A stretch of 64,000 nucleotides of DNA. Origin: Muscardinus avellanarius (Eukaryota > Chordata > Mammalia > Rodentia > Gliridae). The stretch covers positions 22,598,792-22,662,791 of the forward strand of contig OY726572.1 of assembly GCA_963383645.1 (NCBI GenBank), given 5' to 3'. Shown here piece by piece: positions 12,724-24,139 of this stretch. The notes beneath the pieces are model-generated. The model was given only the letters and a program-made list of their open reading frames with translations. It did not search any database and was not told the DNA's origin. Position numbers and translations under genes: made by a program. Numbering within the stretch: position 1 is the first letter of the stretch; every line of letters starts with the position of its first letter.

Positions 12724-12763
<40 letters not shown>
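12553..12763 (+). mobile_element. Sciurid B1-dID SINE ending in a (CA)n microsatellite
   Basis: Both halves are recognisable (ggctggtggtgcatgtctgt ... ggctggggatatagctcaga). The 3' tail has become a (CA)n run of about 19 units at 12726-12763. Confidence 0.85.
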
Positions 12764-12850
12764 CCGCTCAGGGCTATGCATGCTGTTGCACCTGAGCACA
12801 AATTCCTGGGCTGGTCTTTTCCAAAGGTAAAGGCTGTTGGTATCAGTTTG

Positions 12851-13079
12851 TCCTCTTTTTTTTTTTTTTTTTTTCCTGTGGGTCTGAGGATGGAACCCAG
12901 GGGCATTCTACCTTCTAACTACACCCCCAGCCCTATTTTTTATTCTATTTTATTTTGAAACAGGGTCTCACCAAGTTTCAAAGGGCCTCACTAAGTAGCT
13001 GAGGCTGTCTGTGAACCACGATCCTCTGGTCTCAGCTTCCAAATGCTGGGATTGCAAGCGTGCGCCACCACGCCCGGCT
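12851..13079 (-). mobile_element. Sciurid B1-dID SINE, minus strand, with TSD
   Basis: A T-run (reverse-complement poly(A)), then the ID half and B1 half ending ccaccacgcccggc. The flanking duplication TGTCCTCTTTT is present before (about 12849) and after (13080) the element. Confidence 0.9.
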
Positions 13080-13566
13080 GTCCTCTTTTGATCAAAAGAA
13101 GTGTATCAGCTTCTCAGGAGAAGACAAGATTTTTCTGGCTCACACTTTATGAACAACCTTAAATATTGCAAGGGCAGGGGCTCCTGTTCACTTCACCCCC
13201 CACCCAACCTCTTGTATCACTTCTGAAAAGCTTGAGGTCTCCTCTCCACACTGAGAACTGCTGTCCACAAACAAAGCCTCCCACTGTCCCAGGAGATGGG
13301 TGCTCCGGAAGCCAGAGGTGACAACTATCTGCAGTGGTGGAAAGTCTGGGAAAGAGCCAGGTCCCTGAGACCTCCCCTCTGAGGCAAAGAGGGCTCTCCG
13401 GGCCGAGGGCGGCTTCCCAGCAGCCAGAGCAAGTGCCCTGGGGAAGGGGAGTCTGGGAACTGATCGGTCACTGTGAACCCCAGTTGCCCACATATTTCCT
13501 CTTCTCTCGAATGCAGCAGGTCAGGGAGGGAAAGATAAGCAGGGCAGCTCCTGAAAGATCAGGGAA

Positions 13567-13793
13567 GCCAGGCGTGGTGGCGCAAGCTTGTAATCCCAAC
13601 ATTTGAGAAGCTGAGACCAGAGGATTGAAGTTTGCAGACAGCCTCAGCTACTTAGTGAGGCCCTCTGCAACTTAGTGAGACCCTGTTTCAAAATAAAGAA
13701 TAAAAAATAGAGCAGGGGGTATAGCTCAGAGGTAGAATGCCCATGGGGTCCATCCCCAGACCTGCAAAAGAAAAAGAAAAAGAAAAAAAAAAT
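13567..13793 (+). mobile_element. Sciurid B1-dID SINE, plus strand, with TSD
   Basis: Full-length copy starting gccaggcgtggtggcgcaag and ending in an (AAAAG)-type tail. The flanking duplication aagatcaggg / aaaatcaggg is present. Confidence 0.9.
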
Positions 13794-13896
13794 CAGGGGA
13801 CCCAGAGGAGCAGGGTCTATTCTTTAGGACCCCTGGCTCTGGGTATGACCTGAGACTATCTCCATAGACATATGTAGCTCAGGAGGTTTCCTCAAC

Positions 13897-13913
13897 AGAG
13901 AGAGAGGAGAGAG

Positions 13914-13987
<74 letters not shown>
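13897..13987. repeat. Compound microsatellite (GA)n(ACAG)n
   Basis: An interrupted GA tract (13897-13952) passes directly into about nine ACAG units (13951-13987). The pure polypurine part can adopt triplex structures. Confidence 0.95.
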
Positions 13988-14622
13988 CACCAGGCCCTCT
14001 CCTGGGGTCACCACCCACTGAGACCCAGGCAGAGTCACAGCCTCCAACTCTCCACCCCCTGTGAAAAGTAGGAGGGAAACTTGGGGGATGGGGGAGCAGA
14101 ATGTGACCCTTTGAGGCTGGCTCACACACGGGTCCTGAGAGCACTTTGCAAGTGGGGCTTTTGAAGGGCAATGCTGCACCTCGCTGTTCTTTGAAGTTGT
14201 CCTGGAAAACTAGTGTCATGGGTGGAGTGGAGGGAGAATGGGTAGATTGGGGGGGAGGCTTTGCAGTGGCTGGTGGCAGAGATGCCAGTCCTACCCCCAC
14301 CCCGGTCCACTCAGAAATCCTTATGGCCTCTTACCTACTACAACAGCTTCCTCACTGCCTGGCTCTCCTGGAATCACCCTCCAACTTGGTCTTCTGCACT
14401 TCCAGGACGTTGATGTGTTCTGAGCCCATCAACAGCTACAAGCCAAGGATTGCCAGCAAGGACCAGAAGCCAGAAGAGAGGCATAAAACAGTTTCTGGTC
14501 AAATGAATCAACACATTCTCTACTTTTACTTCAGCTGTTTCAACTGGGTTTCCATATTATTCACTTGGGAGTGGCCTGACCATCACTGAGATAGTGGATA
14601 TAAAATGCATGGTGTGGTGTCT

Positions 14623-14817
14623 AGCCAGGTATGGTTGCTACTTGGCCTGGTCATGAATGTCTATAATCCTGGTACTTTGGAAGCTGAGACAGGAGGATCG
14701 CAGGTTTGAGGCCAGCACATAGAAAACGTAGTGAGATCTTGTTTCAAAATAATAAAGAGGGCTGGAAGTGTAGCTCAGAGGTAGAATGCCCTGGGTTCAG
14801 TCCCCAGTAAAACCCAG

Positions 14818-14862
<45 letters not shown>
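14623..14862 (+). mobile_element. Sciurid SINE ending in a (CA)n microsatellite
   Basis: A diverged left half with a short extra segment after agccaggtatggtt, a clear right half (ggctggaagtgtagctcaga ... agtccccagtaaaaccc), then about 22 CA units at 14819-14862. Confidence 0.85.
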
Positions 14863-14863
<1 letters not shown>

Positions 14864-15430
14864 CATGTAGGAAGCCCACTGTTGATGGCAACTGTTATTA
14901 CTGTTGTGGTTGTTGTGTCTATTCTCAACTAGATCAAGTGCTCTGGGGTACGTCTCTTTTTGTGTCACAGGCTGGGTTCCTTGTAAAGCAGGTTCTGAGA
15001 AAAAGAGGCCTTGGGACCAACCCCCAGGGACCAGAGGCAAGGATGCACTCTTCGGGAGAGAAGCTGAGCTGGGATGGGGCCCAGTGGCAGCCTCCACCAG
15101 CCCACGGGAGTTCTGGGGCTAGAACTGCTCTGCAGAGTCCTGCCTCCTCGGGCCAAGATTGGTCGGCCTTTCTGCTCTCAAAGCCAGAACCCTGAGCCTG
15201 GGCTGCCCTGAGAAGAGGTGAGATTCTGGCAAAGGCTCCTCCTGCAGTCCTGCCCCTGAAGATGAGCAGCTGAACGACCACACTCCCAAGTGGCCAGGAC
15301 AATGAGTCCTTCACCAAAGGGTAAACCAGGAGGCGTCGCAGTGCCCGCCCCAGTCAGGACATAGCCCAGAGCCTGGCACTCAGTAAATGTGCACTGTTGA
15401 AAACACTCATGCATTCAAAACCCAAGGTCA

Positions 15431-15621
15431 GCCGGGCGTGGCAGTGCATGCTTGTAATCCCAGCATTTGGGAGGCTGAGACAGGAGGATCGCAGTTCATG
15501 ACCAGTTTTGGCTACTTAGTGAGGCCCTCTGCAACTCAGTGATACCCTGTTTCAAAATAAAGAATAAAAAAATAGGGCTGAGGTGTCCCTCAGAGGTAGA
15601 ATGCCCCTGGGTTTCATCTCC

Positions 15622-15671
<50 letters not shown>
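15431..15671 (+). mobile_element. Sciurid SINE ending in a (CA)n microsatellite
   Basis: The copy starts gccgggcgtggcagtgcatg. Its right half ends tttcatctccagtaa and runs straight into about 22 CA units (15626-15670). Confidence 0.9.
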
Positions 15672-16800
15672 CCAAGGATGAGGGGGGCAAAGTCAGGGCC
15701 AGGGTGGTCTGAGTTTCAGGAACCATTAGGGACTGTGTCCTAGCAGTGCTTGGGGTGGGAACTGAGCAGAGGGAGACGCCCTGGTGGGCTGGGGGGAGAT
15801 AGCAGGTTGGGGTGATAGGTTCTGGTAGCATGACCTTGCCCAGTGAGTGGCACTCAGGGTGTCCAAGGAAGTGTGGGCTACATGACCCAGCGGTGACCAG
15901 GGTACCATGGGGAACCATTCCAGTTGCTTCTCCTTAGACAGGCAGGCTCCTGGAGCAGAGATGTGGAGCTGTACAGCGTGCCTTCTTTTCCTACGAGGAC
16001 CTCCATGTGTGCAGGGTGGAGACTGCAAGCTAGCTAACCTTAGAGTCTCATTTATAGGTCCCCTGCCTCCCCAGGCAGCTCTTTCTCCAGCTCTGGCACA
16101 CCCATGACCCAGCTCCAAATAGGGGCTTCCTGTCCACGCTCCATAGCCTTAGGGTGGGTGCTAAGCCCCACCCTGGCCAGGCCAGCCCTAACACAGGCCC
16201 CCTCTTATCAGCTGAGAAACCAACATGCAGAGAGAGGAAGCTGGTTGTTCAAAGTAACAGTCAGTGGTTGAGCCAGGAAACGGGACCCGCTTCTTCCTCC
16301 TCAGCCTTCCCGTGTGCAGGGCAAACCCCCAGCTCAAGCCACAGTGCTCTAAGGTGGGGAGGGGGGCGGTATCTGGCTTCATGCACAGAGCTCCCCTCTC
16401 TGCCCCCGGCAGCGACCCCACCAAGGGTGAAGTAGGACTTGGCGCCCCTCCCAGGACTTCTCCAGGAAGCGGGGGAGCAGCCAGAGGGGCTCTGAAGCCG
16501 CCCTTCTCCAAACACATAAATGTAGAGTCACGGTCCCCAAGGGGAGATGGTCACACAGTGAGTTGTCCATGGGGGTAGTTCAGGTTGACTGTCCTGTTTT
16601 CCTTAAAATTGTTTTTCCTGACTCTATATGAAGCCTCCCCACATAAAGCTATATTTTATTTTCAAGTGGCCTTAACAGAGCATTATACACAAATTGACTT
16701 TATTCCCAAATGAGACTATATACTTCCTTAGGGCAAGCTGCCAGCAAGGAGCGCTGCTGATGGTGGGAGGCCAGTCCCTTTACTTGCACCCTTTGATCTT

Positions 16801-17031
16801 GGTTTTTTTTTTTTTTTTTTTTTTGGTGGTACTGGGGGTGGAACCCAGAGGCTTTTCTACCTCCAGGCCATACTCCCAGACTTATTTTTTATATTTTATT
16901 TGGAAACAGGGTCTCACTAAGTTGCTGAGAGCCTCACTAAGTAGTTGAGGCTGGCTTTGAACCTGTGTGATCCTCCTGTATCAGCCTCCCAAGTGCAGGG
17001 ATTACAAGCGTGGCCACCACGCCCGGCTTTT
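16801..17031 (-). mobile_element. Sciurid SINE, minus strand
   Basis: A T-run of more than 20, then ggtggtactgggggtggaac ... tggaaacagggtctcactaa ... ccaccacgcccggc. A second, partial minus-strand copy follows at about 17040-17120 (ctagggcatcctac ... acattgctgagggtctcaat). Confidence 0.85.
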
Positions 17032-17209
17032 TTTCTTTTTTGGTTGAAGCTAGGGCATCCTACTTTATTTTTATTTTTAAACGAGGTCTTGATACATTGC
17101 TGAGGGTCTCAATAAGCCACTTTATCTTTAATAGCCCATACTGCTGACTTAGCAGGCGGCTTCTGTGCAGGCAGTTTTGGTCTCTGAGCACCTGGAGGGG
17201 TCAGGTGGT

Positions 17210-17651
17210 GTTAGGGTTCAGACGTGGAATGTCCCCCAAAGTCTCATGTGTTGAAGGCTTGGTCCCCACTGCAGAGGTGGGGCTCTTGGAAAGTGATTGG
17301 CTCCATGAAGCTCTGATCTCATTGGTGGGTTAATCCACTGAGGAAGTCATAGCTGACAGCATGATTGAGAGGGGGTAGAAAGTAGGAGATGGTGCCTCAT
17401 GGAAGGGAGCAGGTGCTAGTGGCCATGCCCTTGGACTCTGTCTTGTCCCCAGCCCCTTTCCCTCTCTGCTTCCCAGCTGCCATGAGCTGCTCCACCGGGG
17501 CCCTCCACCAGTGTGCTCTGCCTCCCCTCAGCTCAAAGCCACAGAGCCACCGACCATGGACTGAGACCTCTGAACCTGAGCCAAAAGCAATCCTTCCTCC
17601 ACTGTGTTGTTTCCCCAGGTGTTTTATACCAGTGATGAAAGTTGATTAGCA
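17210..17651 (+). mobile_element. MaLR-type solo LTR
   Basis: The segment opens with tgttagggttcagacgtgga and ends with tgatgaaagttgattagca. Between them are ordered MaLR-like blocks: 'aatgtcccccaaagtctcat', 'gggttaatccactgagga', 'ctgccatgagctgctccacc', 'gaccatggactgagacctct' and 'gttgtttccccaggtgtttt'. The TG...CA limits and the absence of internal sequence indicate a solo LTR. The class call rests on recall of the consensus. Confidence 0.75.
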
Positions 17652-17866
17652 GAGATGTGGAAATGGGTGGGAGCTTGAGAAGCCAGGCCTGCTGCCTGGT
17701 AAAGGAGGAAGATGGTGAAGGGAGCCCAGGAGAGAGCAGTGTGAGGAGGAGAGAGAGGAGACGGAAGGGGGAGGTGCAGGCCATGAGAGGCAGAGGCTTG
17801 GGGCTTCGGGGATGGGGCCTTGCAGGGAGAAGGAGGATGGAAATTCCATAATAGTGGAGCAATTGT

Positions 17867-17869
<3 letters not shown>

Positions 17870-17919
<50 letters not shown>

Positions 17920-18087
17920 GGTGAAGCCAGGGGCATTCTACCTCTGAGCTACACCCCCATGCCTACTTTTTTATTTTGAAACAGCCAAGTTACTGAGGGC
18001 CTCTCCAAATTGCTGAGTCTAGCCTGGATCCTCCTGTCTCAGCCTCCCAAGTACTGGGACTACAGGAGTGCACCACCACGGCCGACT
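17870..18087 (-). mobile_element. Sciurid SINE, minus strand, with (TG)n tail
   Basis: (TG)n of about 23 units at 17870-17915 stands where the reverse-complemented 3' tail should be, followed by ttactggtgaagccaggggc ... ctgggactacaggagtgcac. Confidence 0.85.
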
Positions 18088-18471
18088 GCAGGGGCATCTC
18101 AAAACCTGAATGCATCTGACACTACTGGAAGCTGCTTCTCTGTCCTTTCTGTCTGCTGCAGCAAAGACCTCCATCTGCTCCTGCCTCCAAGAGGAGAAAA
18201 CGGCAGGGACAGATGGCCTGGGTTACCATAGGGAGAGATGCACCCTCAGGCCAAGGCACCCCAGAACCCAAGCCCCCACCACCTCCCATTCCTGGGGACC
18301 CGCAAACATCCTGGGATGGGCCCTGCATTCCTCTGTACCCAGTGTGGGGTTCACCTTGCCCAGACTTGTGGGGCTGGGAGACCCAGGTGGCACCTGAGTG
18401 ATACCTACATTCTTCAATTTACCCCTTTCCACATCTCTCTGGAAGAACTATCATCCCTATTTTGCATCAAA

Positions 18472-18688
18472 AGCTGGGCGTGGTGGCACACGCTTGTAAT
18501 CCCAGCATTTGGGAGGCTGAGACCGGAGGATCACGGTTCGCAGACAGCATCAGCTACTTAGTGAGGCCCTCTGCAACTCAGTGAGACCCTGTTTCAAAAT
18601 AAAGAATAAAAAATTGGGCAGGGAGTGTAGCTCTGAGGTCGAATGCCCCTGGGTTCCATCCCCAGACCTGCAGGGAGAAAAAAAAAAA
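18472..18688 (+). mobile_element. Sciurid B1-dID SINE, plus strand
   Basis: Full-length copy: agctgggcgtggtggcacac ... aataaagaataaaaaattgg ... ttccatccccagacctgcag plus a poly(A) tail. Confidence 0.9.
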
Positions 18689-19822
18689 GCTCCTGGACCC
18701 AGAGAGGGTAAAAAAACTCTCACAAGACCCCTGCAGTTATTGGTCAAGTGTTGGAGGGTCTAGTTTGTGCCCCCAACGTACAATCTCTTTGCAGTAGACC
18801 ATATACCCTCTGGTTCTACACGACCTCACCCCAAAACCTGGGAAGTGCTGGGTTCACCCCAGCCCCTCAGTGAGTACTTGTGCGCTGCAGAGAGAGGGGG
18901 AAACGCGGCTCTGCGCTGCACAGATCTGGGATCACATCCTACGCTGGCACTTGCTACCCCTGCTTCCTTCATGGGGAGGCCTAGGAGCTCTGCTTCTCCT
19001 CTGTAAAGCAGTGGCAGTGCTGGAGCTGAGTACATGTTATAATCACCATCTGTGAGACTCGACCAGATTTTTTTAGGACATATACAGCATGCTTTTCTGG
19101 CAGACCCTGTCCTTTGAGGAGTGAGGGTCTACTCTGGCCTGGTGAGGGGCCAGAGACCACTCAGAAACCTGAGAGGGGCCTTTGGAATTAGGACCATAGC
19201 CGGAAATGGCCTAGATATAGGGCGCATGGTAGTGGCTGGTCTTAGCTCCCTGTTTAAATGAGGAACTGCAGAGACCGCTCACCTAACCACAGGTGGAGGA
19301 CCTCAGCCTGCCTGTGCTTCTCTGCATTGGTTCCAATTCCCAGTGTATGAACCACATTCCAGGATCTTAAGGCATGGCGGATCACTGCCTGTGTGAATCA
19401 CAAAACTTGCTCCCCATCCCCTCTCCATCCTGCTCCTCTGTCTGGGCTGTGGGAATCCAGGCCTGGTGGACCCCCTCCCTTCCTGTTTCTGCCCCCGGGG
19501 TCTATGTGGCTCTAAGCATCACCAACCCAGCACCCTGGGTGGCCCTGGACTCCAGACACTGGTGAAATTCAGGTGGCCATGGTCATAGCATTGTAGATCT
19601 TTCCAACTGGAGGCATCACTGCATTACAGATGAGGCCCCAGTTTGCACAGTTCCCCTGAGTGCTGGCCCCGGCATTTCACCCTCCCCCGTTCCTGACACG
19701 GGAGCAAGGCCTTCAGTTTCCCCAGCTCCAGGCTCTCGCCTGCCCAGAGCGGGCAGGCAGCACTCTTCCAGCTCTGTGCTGGTCTGTATTAGGTGACTTC
19801 ACCCTGGCTAAAAATAAAAGCA

Positions 19823-20043
19823 AGCCGGGCGTGGTGGCACACGTTTGTAATCCCCGCGCTTGGGAGGCTGAGACAGGAGGATCGTGCTGGTTCGAAGCCA
19901 GTCTCGCTGGCTTAAGAGACTCTGTTTCCAAATAAAAAAATATATAAAAATAGGTCTGGGAGTGTAACCCAGAGGTAGAAGGGTTTCCAGGAACCCCAGT
20001 ACCACCACCAAAATACATAAATAAATAAAATAAAAATAAAAAC
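19823..20043 (+). mobile_element. Sciurid SINE, 'gcttaagagaccctg' subfamily
   Basis: The copy starts agccgggcgtggtggcacac and carries ctggcttaagagactctgtt and ttccaggaaccccagtacca. Flanking duplications aaaataaaa(g/a)caag lie at about 19811 and 20031. Confidence 0.9.
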
Positions 20044-20319
20044 AAGACTTTGGAGGTCTTCCTGGCCAGCTGAACAAACTTCTTCTCTCCGAGGTCACTC
20101 CCACTGCCCCCCAGTCATGGCCCCTTGCCTTGATAAGGACCCAGCTGGCTTCTTTGCCTGCACTGGGGGTATTGTGACACCTAGATGGTCAACCTATCCA
20201 GCACCCTGGAGAAATATTTGCAACCTCGTCAATCTCATGGACTTTCAGCTTTCCTTCAGCAAGCCATATTGCTGACTGAAATCTAAGCCTTGACCCCACA
20301 TGAAAGGCTTCATTCTTTT

Positions 20320-20545
20320 CTTTAAAAATTAAAAAAATTTATTAGTGCACTGTAGTTATACATCTCAATGGAGTACAAGATGGTAGAGACACACATGCAC
20401 ACATCACTCAATCAGCCCTTCCCCAATTCCAACCCCATGCCCTCCCCCTCCCTCCTTCCCATGTTTGGCTTAGTGATTGACTTTGACATGTTTGTGAATG
20501 TACATCATGTATGTACATGAGTTTCCCCCTCCCCCACCCCCCTCA
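20320..20545. mobile_element. Possible L1 3'-end fragment
   Basis: tttattagtgcactgtagtt ... gtacatcatgtatgtacatg with C-rich stretches resembles a 3'UTR-type L1 segment common in squirrel genomes. This is a recall-based guess; the sequence itself shows only an A/T-rich start and a CCCT-rich end. Confidence 0.3.
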
Positions 20546-21079
20546 GTTAGGTGGCCCTCTTTGCTAGGAAGGCTCCATTCTTACAACTCCCCTCCAGCCT
20601 GTACATTCCGCTGCGCCCAGCCCTCCCTTGTGTCTTGCAAGAGCTTCCTCCTGCCCTTTCCCCACAAGTCCTCCTTCCCCTGGGACCTCCCACTGTTACA
20701 GGGTCCTGGGCACGGGACCTCCCATTGTTACAAGGTCCCACTGTTGTGTTCTGTTTCTACCCTCTCTATAAGGCCAGCACCTGTCAGAGAGGATGAGCGA
20801 GGGAATGTTTACTCATGTATCTTGATGCACAATTGCTAAAAACAAAAGAATATCACATTGAATCAGGTATTATGTTATAAAAAATACATCCTGCTTATTC
20901 AGGGAAAGGAAGAATGGTTTAATTCTGCTGAACTTTGTTCCATAACTCATATAAATAGGTCAAAAGAGGAAAACCAATATGACTGTCCAGATAGACACCC
21001 CCAAAGTGTCTTTTAAAAGTTTAAGATACACACCTACATGCCTGCTTAACAAAAAAAAGACCTCTTACTAAAACTAAAA

Positions 21080-22400
21080 TAGCAGGCTCCTTCTTTAATA
21101 TGATTAAAAAACAATTATGTCAAACCAGTAGGCAGCACCATAAATGAATGATTTCAGAACACCAAGGACATTGCTATTAAAGTCAGGCACAAGAAGAAGA
21201 TGCCAGGGCCAGCCACTGTTATTTAACATTACTCTAGAATTGACATCCAGTGCTATTGGTTAGAGACAATTGCCTAGAGTCAATGATACTTTCATAGCAA
21301 TAAGCTACCAAGCACCCAGATCTTAGTTTTTAAATGCCATCTTAAATGAAACCAGAGCTTGGAGAAATGGTTGATCCTAGGGATGAAACAGGGAAATTAC
21401 ACAATGAGATTAAAACATCATTCTGTGCCAGAAAGTGAGGAAATGCTCAAAGAATAATGGGGACGTGTCTAAACAATACAAGAGTCTGCCCAATGGGGCC
21501 CCTCTGGCTAAATCTGGGACAATTGGTGCATCAAAATAAAGAATTATAGTAACAGATTATAACCCTTATGCCAAAGTAGTAATCTATGGCCCCATATTGA
21601 GATGATTAAATGAATAAGAAAGGCATACCTTGCAAGAGAATAAATGTAGGTCAGGTAATAGACATAGCTATTCGCCATTTGGCAACCAGCATAGTGACAT
21701 TGCTTAAGCGGCAGCCCTCAAAGGATGCTAAACTAGTGGGAAGAAATTTGATGAGGAGCAGAATATTGGCGTGGTCATGGTCTTGCATTATCTCTTCACC
21801 ACAGACTCATCAAATGCAAAGTGAAAGATGGGGAGTGTACAGAGGAGAAACCTGCAGGCACCAGTGTGACCTGGTGCCAGGACGATCGTCACTGTTAGTG
21901 GGACAGCTCAATGACACAGGCTCAGATGTGATGCCCTGGGACGAGGCCAGCATCTTTCTATGGTATTCTTGCCAAGAATGCATGGCCTGAGAGTGGACAT
22001 GAGGAAACAATTCTGTCTTGGGCTAAGGGACAGCTGACAGAATGAACGGCCTGTACTCGTAAGACTGTCAAGCCACAAAGCAGGGAGAGATTGAGAATCT
22101 GCTCCAGATTGAGGGAAACTAATGAGGCATGACAACTAAATGCAACTCAGAGCCCTGTCTCAGATCCTGGACCAGAAAGGCAAAGAAGGCATTGCTGAGA
22201 CAGTTGGAGAAATCTGCATGAGGTCCATGGATTGGATGATGGTGTTAAATTAATTCTGATTTTTTAATTTGGAGAGTTGAATGGTAGTAATGAGGAAAGG
22301 ATGTCGTTTGTAAGAAATAGAAACTGAAGTATTTAGGGGTCATGGGGTACCATGTTTATAACTTGTTCTAAATTTTCAAATGGTTCAGGGGATAAAAAGA
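21080..22400 (+). mobile_element. Ancient L1M-type LINE, ORF2 end and 3'UTR
   Basis: About 21165-21285 aligns by eye to the L1 reverse-transcriptase region (aaagtcaggcacaagaagaa ... cactgttatttaacattact). The downstream text is that of old L1M 3'UTRs, ending with 'gaagtatttaggggtcat' and 'tcaaatggttcagggg' near 22330-22390. Frames are broken by many stops, so it is a dead copy. Confidence 0.7.
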
Positions 22401-22848
22401 TCTTTCTCTGCCTGTCTGTCTCTCTCTCTCTCTGTTCATCAATCAAGACACACCATCTTATGCCCATTTCCTAAACAACCTGCCTGCCACTTCTCAAAGA
22501 AACTTCCAGGGAGTGAACCCTAAAAATACAGGGGAGCAGGAACTTAGTCCTCCATTTCTCTGTTTATATCTGGGCTTCATGGAAAATAAGGGGTTTCATA
22601 GGGATTTTTGGTGAAAGAAAGAAGAAGGAAGGAACCACTTTGGGTGAGAAATTCCACTCAGTCTCTTTCCTGTGGTATCAGCTAAGTTCCCTCTCTCCTT
22701 GGGAAAATGTGTCTCAGGTGATGAAGGCCTACCTTAAATTCATGTAAGGTACTTGTCAAAGTTTCAGGAATTTTGTGAGCTGGTTGATGTCACATTGATA
22801 GTTTGACATCAGCCATGATAGAAAGACACCGTGGATAAGTGCCATACA

Positions 22849-22849
<1 letters not shown>

Positions 22850-22898
<49 letters not shown>
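22850..22898. repeat. (TG)n microsatellite
   Basis: About 24 uninterrupted TG units, not attached to a recognisable SINE. Confidence 0.97.
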
Positions 22899-22899
<1 letters not shown>

Positions 22900-23730
22900 C
22901 TGTTGTCATCGCTTTGAGAGCTGGCTGTTAAGCATTTACCAGCATACCACTAAGCACCAGTACCCCTCCTTCGGTGCTCCAGTTCCTAAGGAATGAAGTT
23001 GAGCAACAAATGCCCAGAGTTGTGCAATATGGCGGCCTTGCTGGGGATTCTGCGCTTGGATTTGCTGGTGAATACCTCTGCAGCTGGCTACATTCAAGAA
23101 TTAATTTTACTTTATGCATTTAGAATTGTGCCTTATTATGCAAATAAATACAAGCTATCTTCAAATTATTAGCTCTGAGATGCTTTGTTCAAAACACAGC
23201 TCCCATGGGAAAGCATAATATATGCCCATATACTCATTAATTTGTACAATTAATATGAGTCAATATTTATAATTTAGGAAATAATCATGGTGCCTATGTG
23301 GCAGAACACCACGGAGCTAACTGCAAGCACCAGGATCTCCTGATGGTCACCAGGATGCAAGTGGCCTCCTCTAGAGCAGGCAGACCAGAGCCATGGGTGG
23401 GGCGGCACCTGCTCACCATCCCCACAGTCTTACCTCATGTTCCTTCCCCCTCTTGGGGGCCCCTATAAAGATGGCTTGGATGCCTGGACTTGGTTCATCC
23501 CAATCTGAGTATGCTCCACATAAGTGACCAGAAGAGTCTGAGGAATGAAGAAAGGGAGGGTCTGTGCCCTAGAGCGATGGGGCCGCTCTAGATCCTCACT
23601 TGCTGCTCCACCCTGCTTGGTGCCTTCATCTCATGCTGTCAGCCTCATGCCAGGCCCCTCAGGGCCAAGGAAGATGCCCTGTGTGTACCTTCGGGGTTGG
23701 GGATACAATCTAAGAACATTAGGTTGGTGC

Positions 23731-24139
23731 TTTTTTTTTTTTTCGTAGTGGGATTAAACCTGGGACATTCTACCACCAAGCTATACCCCAGCTCCTTTTT
23801 TTTTTTTTTTTTGACTGGGGTTCCTGGAAGCCCTTCTACCTCCAGGCTATACTCCCAGACCTATTTTATATTTTATTTGGAAACAGAGTCTCTTAAGCCA
23901 GCACGGCTGGTTTCAAACCTGCGCGATCCTCCTGTCTCCTTCCTCCCAAGCGCAGGGATTATAAGCGTGTGCCACCATGCCCGGCTACCCCAGCTCCTTT
24001 TTATATTTTATTTTAAAACAGGGTCTCACTAAGTTGCTGAGGGCCTTGCTAAATTGCTGAGACTGGTCTCGAACCTGCAATCCTCCTGAACTGGGATTGC
24101 AAGGACTGGGATTACAGGCGCACACCACCATGCTTGGCA
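23731..24139 (-). mobile_element. Nested minus-strand SINEs with diagnostic TSD
   Basis: The outer copy is split into 23731-23797 and 23986-24139. An inner copy of the 'gcttaagagaccctg' subfamily (about 23798-23985) lies between, flanked by the duplicated target TACCCCAGCTCCTTTT at 23784 and 23986. Confidence 0.9.

Noticed and set aside
12709..12906. Peptides rich in Thr-His or Val-Cys repeats
   Set aside because: These are translations of CA/TG microsatellites.
21080..22400. Possible active LINE or a host gene in the A/T-rich block
   Set aside because: The reverse-transcriptase-like text is short and broken by stops, and the 3' portion matches old L1M tails, so it is a dead ancient copy.
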